From Streptomyces rimosus subsp. rimosus (GTDB taxonomy: Bacteria > Actinomycetota > Actinomycetes > Streptomycetales > Streptomycetaceae), in contig NZ_JOCQ01000020.1 in the NCBI RefSeq assembly GCF_000720725.1, positions 40,430 to 104,429 on the forward strand: 64,000 nucleotides of DNA. The letters are read 5' to 3'. Positions 59,543-64,000 of this stretch are shown here, in pieces. The position numbers and the translations under genes were made by a program. The notes beneath the pieces are model-generated. The model was not told the DNA's origin and made no database searches. It worked only from the letters and a program-made list of their open reading frames with translations. The stretch's first letter is position 1, and every line of letters starts with the position of its first letter.

Positions 59543-59977
59543 ATGGAGTCCGCGAGGTTGAATGAGTGCCCGTTGCACGGGGCCGGTCTGGACTCTGACC
59601 ACCTGGTCGGACAGCGGCTGGAGCGGATCGTCGCATCCTGGCACCGGCAGCACCGAAAAGCGTCGTCCTGCCTGCTCGATGTGTGGCTGATCGGCCGAGA
59701 CGGGATCGCCACGCGCGTGACGACCGGCTCGGACTGGTGCCTGATCGTGGAGCGATCAACCCCCTACGAGGGGTACGACATGGGAGACGCGGGCCGCGTC
59801 GAGGTGGCGCCGGTCCAGGACGAGACGCCATTCACCGCTCACCTCGGTGAGGCGGTTCTGGCGGTACGAGAAGAAGCCGACGCGGTGACCGGACGGCTCG
59901 CGCTGGACATCACCTTCGAGTCCGGCCGTGTCCGGTGCCAGAGCTGGGCCGGCGAACTGCGGCTGTCCACCCGCTGA
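59543..59977 (+). CDS. Hypothetical protein
   Basis: A 144-residue protein of mixed alpha/beta character (VGQRLERIVASWHRQHRKAS, LLDVWLIGRDGIATRVTTGSDWCLIVE, LALDITFESGRVRCQSWAGELRL). No membrane segment or known motif; resembles small immunity-type or DUF6188-like proteins but I cannot assign it. A TACGGT hexamer ends six bases upstream of the ATG and no ribosome binding site is visible, so a leaderless mRNA is possible. It lies between rnpB and a transposase remnant, a common insertion spot. Confidence 0.65.
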   Translation: MESARLNECPLHGAGLDSDHLVGQRLERIVASWHRQHRKASSCLLDVWLIGRDGIATRVTTGSDWCLIVERSTPYEGYDMGDAGRVEVAPVQDETPFTAHLGEAVLAVREEADAVTGRLALDITFESGRVRCQSWAGELRLSTR

Positions 59978-59979
59978 TC

Positions 59980-60540
59980 CACGCACCGGCATCGGCGAGA
60001 TCCATGTGCAGGTCTCGCGGTGCCCGGTCGCGGCCTACTCGCGGACCAACTCGACGCTGCGCCAGCTCGGCCCGCTGTGCGGCATCTCGAAGTCCGCGGC
60101 CGACCGCATCAGCAATCACCTCGGCCCCCTTCTCGCGCTCCGGCCGCGCCGACGGTTTTCGCAAGGACACCGTGCTCATCGCGGACGGCACCCTGGTGCC
60201 CACGCAGGACCACACGGTGGCCGAGCAGTCGAAGAACTACCGCTATTCCACCAACCACCAGGCCGTCATCGACGCTGACACCCGGCTCGTCGTGGTGGCT
60301 GGCCGGCCCCTGCCCGGCAACCGCAACGACTGCAGGGCATGGGTGATGCCCGGCGCGAAGGCGGCCGTCGGCGATACAAACCGTGATCGCCGACGGCGGC
60401 TACCGCGGCACTGGCCTGGCCATCCCACACCGCCGGGAACGCGGCCGGCCCGAACTCTCGGCCTGGAAAGAGGAAACAATCGTTCCCAGCTATTCGATCA
60501 TTCCGGGACAAGCCTTAAGCGAGTTCGCCCCTCAAGCCGG
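59980..60540 (+). pseudogene. Frameshifted DDE transposase remnant
   Basis: Three reading frames in turn give STLRQLGPLCGISKSAADRI and SNHLGPLLALRPRRRF, then GFRKDTVLIADGTLVPTQDH, TVAEQSKNYRYSTNHQAVID and ADTRLVVVAGRPLPGNRNDC, then VIADGGYRGTGLAIPHRRERG. This order matches DDE_Tnp_4-type (IS5 superfamily) transposases, with D in IADGTLVP and IDAD. The N-terminal part and the C-terminal end are missing; at least two frameshifts make it inactive. Different family branch from the fragments at 37-38 kb. Confidence 0.85.
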
Positions 60541-60586
60541 CGCCTGAGTTCGCCGATACCCGTACACGCCCGGTGCGACGCCGCGT

Positions 60587-60817
60587 TCACGGCGACTCGT
60601 CCGGCAGGTCGCTCATCAGCTTCACCAGCGGATCCAGGCGGCCGATCTCGACCAGGAGATCTCCGACCGCGGCGTGTGCCTCCTCGATGGCGAGGGTGCC
60701 CTCTCGGGCGTTCTCCTCGCCCAGTTCCCGGATTCGGGCTTCGCGGGCCGCAGACAGTGGTTCGTCGGTCTCGGTCTGTAACCGGCGGTACCAGAGCTCC
60801 CAGAGCCGTTCGGTCAT
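60587..60817 (-). CDS. Small helical hypothetical protein
   Basis: A 76-residue charged, probably all-helical protein, TERLWELWYRRLQTETDEPL, SAAREARIRELGEENAREGT, VGDLLVEIGRLDPLVKLMSD. The ATG at 60817 is inside a longer open frame; no strong ribosome binding site. No family recognised. The 60818-61037 gap before the cyclophilin holds CGGTTGGCCGGCCCGGT-type short repeats only. Confidence 0.55.
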   Translation of the reverse strand: MTERLWELWYRRLQTETDEPLSAAREARIRELGEENAREGTLAIEEAHAAVGDLLVEIGRLDPLVKLMSDLPDESP

Positions 60818-61037
60818 GCCGCATTGTCTGCCGGGTGTGCGGGTGATCGCCATGGATCCGGCGAGAGCGGGCGGATACGGGCAGCCGGCGAGGGCCCGCG
60901 TTGAGCGGCGGTCTTGACTGGCGATCTTGACCGGTCCGGTTGGCCGGCCCGGTGGGCCGGTACTGTTGACCAGCGGCGTTGACGGTGGCGTTGACCGGCG
61001 GCGCAGGGCGGGGTCGGGAAGTGGAAGGATGTCTTCC

Positions 61038-61538
61038 ATGAGTTCCAACGTATTTTTCGATATCACGATCGATGGCGCCGCGGCCGGGCGCATCGTTTTC
61101 AAGCTGTACGACGACGTCGTGCCCAAGACCGCTCGTAACTTCCGCGAGCTGGCCACCGGCGAGCACGGCTTCGGTTACGCGGGGTCCCCGTTCCACCGGG
61201 TCATTCCCGAGTTCATGCTCCAGGGTGGCGACTTCACCCGCCGCAACGGCACCGGTGGCAAGAGCATCTACGGTGACCGCTTCGCGGACGAGAACTTCGA
61301 GCTGAAGCACGACCGTCCGTTCCTGCTGTCGATGGCGAACGCCGGCCGCAACACCAACGGCTCGCAGTTCTTCATCACGACGGTGGAGACCCCGTGGCTG
61401 GACGGTGCGCACGTCGTCTTCGGCGAGGTCGTCGAGGGGACGGAGCTGGTGAAGCGGATCGAGGGGCTGGGGTCCCGTTCCGGTGCCACCTCCGCGAAGA
61501 TCGAGGTGGCGTCCTCGGGCGTCGTGGACGCCGCGTAA
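61038..61538 (+). CDS. ppiA: Cyclophilin-type peptidyl-prolyl cis-trans isomerase
   Basis: A 166-residue cytoplasmic cyclophilin: VFFDITIDGAAAGRIVFKLY, PKTARNFRELATGEHGFGYAG, FHRVIPEFMLQGGDFTRRNG with catalytic Arg, MANAGRNTNGSQFFITTV, WLDGAHVVFGEVVEG. ATG at 61038 has GGAAGG nine bases upstream. Accelerates proline isomerisation during folding. Followed by a perfect terminator. Confidence 0.96.
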   Translation: MSSNVFFDITIDGAAAGRIVFKLYDDVVPKTARNFRELATGEHGFGYAGSPFHRVIPEFMLQGGDFTRRNGTGGKSIYGDRFADENFELKHDRPFLLSMANAGRNTNGSQFFITTVETPWLDGAHVVFGEVVEGTELVKRIEGLGSRSGATSAKIEVASSGVVDAA

Positions 61539-61560
61539 CGGGTCCGTAGCGTCAAGACGG

Positions 61561-61597
61561 GTGAAGGCCCCCGGGACGGTGTCCCGGGGGCCTTCAC
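61561..61597. terminator. Terminator after cyclophilin gene
   Basis: A perfect 17-base stem (61561-61577 with 61581-61597) with a three-base GGT loop lies 22 bases after the stop; it also faces the 3' end of the bL37 gene and so can serve both strands. Confidence 0.92.
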
Positions 61598-61628
61598 GTG
61601 CGCTCGCTAGTCCGGCGGGCGGGGCCGC

Positions 61629-61706
61629 TCAGGACTGCGGACGGCTGCCGTGGTTGGCACCGTTCTTACGGCGTGCCTTCTTCTTACGGCGTCGCTTCGA
61701 CGACAT
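61629..61706 (-). CDS. 50S ribosomal protein bL37
   Basis: A 25-residue, extremely basic peptide: MSSKRRRKKKARRKNGANHG followed by SRPQS. It matches the actinobacteria-specific bL37 (KRxRKK..RKxxANHGxRP pattern) found near 23S rRNA in mycobacterial ribosome structures. GAGGAG lies six bases before the ATG. Convergent with ppiA. Too short for ordinary ORF thresholds. Confidence 0.92.
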   Translation of the reverse strand: MSSKRRRKKKARRKNGANHGSRPQS

Positions 61707-61876
61707 GGCGTCTCCTCTCCGCAGGGGGCTTTGCTCCCCATTTCTACCATTTCATCCCGGCGTCCTGCTCCGTGGTCCCGGGGCCGGATACCCGCCTCAC
61801 GGATCACCACACGCCTCGTGAGACACATCACGGAGAACGAGGGAGGGGAAGGGAAGGCACGGGAGGAGGGGCGGCC

Positions 61877-64000
61877 TCAGGCCGTGGCGCCGGGGGTGGG
61901 GGAGCAGTGGTAGAGGGGTTCGGGGAGGGACGGGTCGGTGGGGGCGGCGTACGCGTGCGGGTCGACCTTCGCGCAGGTCGAGCGGACCCAGGCGTTGATT
62001 TTCGCGGTCTCGGAGGCGGGGGCCTTGGTGCCGGTGGGCACGGTGGCCACGGTGGGGTTCAGGAGGGCGAAACGCAGTTGACCGGACGCCACGAGGTGCC
62101 GGTACTCGGCGAGTGTGACCGACGTGGCCATCCCGGCGAAGCCGCCGAGCGGCAGGATCGGCAGTCCGGTGTGGGTGATCCCCCGGGAGCGCGCCCAGCC
62201 GCCGTCGGCGGAGAGTGTGTACGTGGCGTTGCCGTTGTTCCGCTGAACGTAGTCGAGCAGGCGTTTCTGGGCCGCGGTCAGCGGTGCCTGCGACATGTCG
62301 TACGAGGCGCCGCCCGCCCCGCCGTACACCGCGCCGCCCGGTGCGCCGCCGCCGGCGCTCTGGCCGCCCGGCCCCGCGTGCGCCTCGAACGACGAGCCCG
62401 CGTACCGCTGGTCCAGTACGGACAGTGACCAGGCCGCCGGGGCGGCGAACATCGCGAGGCAGGCGGCGGCCAGGCTCGTCACGGCGAGCGGCCGCAGGCG
62501 GCGGCCGGTGGCGCGGCCGTACGACAGGAGGCCCGGAACGGCGATGAGCGCTGCCGCGGCGATGAGCGGGATCAGCCAGGGGGCGAAATCCGGGTGGTCG
62601 GAGGCGGTGCCGGAGGCGATGAAGGACGCCCAGGCGGCTTCGGCCAGGAGGGTGAGGGGGAGGAGCAGGCGCGCGGGCCGGTCGGCGGCGGTGCGGTGGA
62701 CGCGCCACAGGGTCACGGCTCCGGCGGCGGCGAGGGCCGCCAGGGCGGGGGCCAGCCCGGCCACGTACGCGGTGTGCGGGATGTCCACCACGCTCAGTAC
62801 GGCGGCCGTGGTCAGCAGCCAGGTGCCCCACATCAGGTAGCCGCCGCGCAGCCGGTCCGTACGGGGGCGCCTGCCGCGCAGCACCAGGCCGTGGACGAGG
62901 CCGAGCACGGCGAGGGGGTAGAGCCAGCCGATCTGGGGGGTGAAGCGGGAGGTGAGCAGCTTGTACCAGGTGTTCTTCTCGCTGCCGAGGCTGACCATTT
63001 TGCGGGCGTGGGGGGTGGATGGGGGTGCGGTGCTCTTGGCGGCGGGGCCGTGGGGGGTGCTGGGGACCGGGCCTGTACGAGTAGCAGGCCCGCCCGGTCC
63101 TCCAGGTCCGCTCTCCGCCGGCCGGCTGAAGCCGTTGTACTCGAAGACCGTCGACCAGGCGCTGTTGTTCGTCGAGCCGTCCGCGTACGGACGTACGTCC
63201 TTCGGCGTGAACGTCATCAGCAGCACCCATGAGAGGGACACCGCGAACAGCGCCACCCCCGAGGTCAGCAGATGGCCGATACGGGTGCGCAGTGTGACGG
63301 GGGCGGTGACGAAGTAGCCGATGGCCAGGGCGGGGACGATGAGCCAGGACTGCATCATCTTCGCCTGGAAGGCCAGCCCGACCCAGACGCCCGCCCACAC
63401 CAGTGACCGCAACCGGGCGCCGCCGACGGCTGCTTGGTACCGGTCCACGGCCAGCAGCAGGCACATGAACAGGGCCGCGTCGGGGATCGCATGGCCGAAC
63501 ATGGAGGCCGCCACGGGGGTGAGGGTCAGCAGCCCGGCCGCCAGGAGACCGGCCGCGGCGCCCTGCCAGCGGCGTACGACGCGGTACATGACCAGGACGG
63601 AGACGACGCCCTCGATGCATTGCGGCAGCGTCAACGCCCAGTCGTGGAAACCGAAGACGCGGGCGGAGAGGGCCTGCGGCCACAGGAAGCCGCCGATTTT
63701 GTCGAGGGTGATCGTCGCCGCCGGGTCGTACGCGGTGAACAGGAAGGCTTTCCAGCTCTCCGTCATGCTGCGGGCAGCGACCGAGTAGTACGGGGCCAGG
63801 CCGCTACTGGTGATGTTCCACGCGTACAGCAGTCCGGCCAGTGCGGCCACGCCGAGCAACGCGGGCCGGGCCCACGGGGGTTGGCCCTCGGGTGAGCGCC
63901 AGAACTCGTGACGGCGGCGTGGTCGTCGGCCCCCGGGGGCGCGTGACGGCGTGTGCCGGGCGGGGAACGGGAGCGTTTTGGCGCCGGGGGAGGTGGGGGA
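61877..64000 (-). CDS. GT39-type membrane glycosyltransferase, 5' end outside window
   Basis: A large polytopic protein of the dolichyl-phosphate-mannose/ArnT-like superfamily (PMT_2): the frame stays open to base 64000, so the start is off the right edge and the TTG at 63859 is internal. Many membrane helices; acidic first loop after ITSSGLAPYYSVAARSMTES; conserved DKIGGFLWPQALSARVFGF; a Gly/Pro/Ser-rich loop (NGFSRPAESGPGGPGG...). The extracytoplasmic C-terminal domain begins about AQKRLLDYVQRNNGNATYTL and ends with a Cys pair (STCAKVD, LYHCSPT). It transfers a sugar from a polyprenyl-phosphate donor to an envelope acceptor, substrate unknown. Confidence 0.92.
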   Translation of the reverse strand, partial: SPTSPGAKTLPFPARHTPSRAPGGRRPRRRHEFWRSPEGQPPWARPALLGVAALAGLLYAWNITSSGLAPYYSVAARSMTESWKAFLFTAYDPAATITLDKIGGFLWPQALSARVFGFHDWALTLPQCIEGVVSVLVMYRVVRRWQGAAAGLLAAGLLTLTPVAASMFGHAIPDAALFMCLLLAVDRYQAAVGGARLRSLVWAGVWVGLAFQAKMMQSWLIVPALAIGYFVTAPVTLRTRIGHLLTSGVALFAVSLSWVLLMTFTPKDVRPYADGSTNNSAWSTVFEYNGFSRPAESGPGGPGGPATRTGPVPSTPHGPAAKSTAPPSTPHARKMVSLGSEKNTWYKLLTSRFTPQIGWLYPLAVLGLVHGLVLRGRRPRTDRLRGGYLMWGTWLLTTAAVLSVVDIPHTAYVAGLAPALAALAAAGAVTLWRVHRTAADRPARLLLPLTLLAEAAWASFIASGTASDHPDFAPWLIPLIAAAALIAVPGLLSYGRATGRRLRPLAVTSLAAACLAMFAAPAAWSLSVLDQRYAGSSFEAHAGPGGQSAGGGAPGGAVYGGAGGASYDMSQAPLTAAQKRLLDYVQRNNGNATYTLSADGGWARSRGITHTGLPILPLGGFAGMATSVTLAEYRHLVASGQLRFALLNPTVATVPTGTKAPASETAKINAWVRSTCAKVDPHAYAAPTDPSLPEPLYHCSPTPGATA

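Noticed and set aside
59980..60846. 303-codon frame read as an intact gene after the hypothetical at 59543
   Set aside because: Only the middle of this frame is transposase-like; flanking parts match in other frames, so it is a frameshifted remnant.

Overview
The window is high-GC actinobacterial chromosome, almost certainly Streptomyces. Supporting signs are very strong GC bias at third codon positions, a SapB-type (ram/amf) morphogenetic lanthipeptide operon, a class A RNase P RNA gene, the actinobacterial ribosomal peptide bL37, a KstR-type regulator with its operators, F420-type LLM oxidoreductase and TIGR03083/mycothiol-type proteins, many GTG starts and rare TTA codons in developmental genes.

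Layout. 1-5.3 kb (minus strand): a cobalamin-riboswitch-led operon of two membrane-anchored extracellular proteins (a terpenoid-cyclase-fold, transcobalamin-like barrel and a small SCO2322-type partner), an ECF transporter T component and a double-ATPase ECF A component that runs off the left edge; together they look like a vitamin B12 capture and uptake system. 5.4-8.5 kb: metallo-hydrolase divergent from aldehyde dehydrogenase and ferredoxin, with a KstR-like box between them. 8.5-15.8 kb: complete amfTSBA operon (LanKC synthetase, a 37-residue precursor missed by length-limited ORF calling, a heterodimeric ABC exporter) with convergent amfR. amfR carries a TTA codon and lies downstream of seven 23-bp tandem repeats that share a GGTTACC-like core with the amfT promoter. 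16-20.3 kb: kstR-like TetR gene, divergent from a glycosyltransferase-methyltransferase-cyclase-fold trio with a perfect KstR box. 20.3-30 kb: housekeeping and membrane/enzyme genes, a KstR-boxed lipid-transfer thiolase, MFS-SDR pair and gcvH.

30-41.5 kb is a mosaic accessory stretch: DesR-like regulator, secreted protein, TetR/EamA exporter pair with duplicated operator, a small secreted protein, kinase-like/DUF7848-like/TPR-regulator module, MerR/imine-reductase-like pair, an NTF2-like gene bracketed by inverted IS ends, a lipoprotein, a DUF4328-like protein and an unpartnered DesK-like kinase. 41.7-44.9 kb: MaoC hydratase, zinc alcohol dehydrogenase and SDR behind a perfect palindromic KstR box. 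These belong with the 6.5, 16.9 and 25.9 kb sites as a dispersed steroid/lipid side-chain catabolism regulon.

45-64 kb: a beta-propeller-like hypothetical divergent from an iron-box siderophore-binding lipoprotein; Nif3-like, zinc-ribbon (CTG start) and RNase H/CobC genes as a tight cluster; an alkylsulfatase; KDPG aldolase; YaaA; RNB ribonuclease; a MerR regulator with a textbook 19-bp-spacer promoter; rnpB; a frameshifted transposase; cyclophilin; bL37; and a GT39 membrane glycosyltransferase cut by the right edge. No tRNA, rRNA, CRISPR array or prophage was seen.
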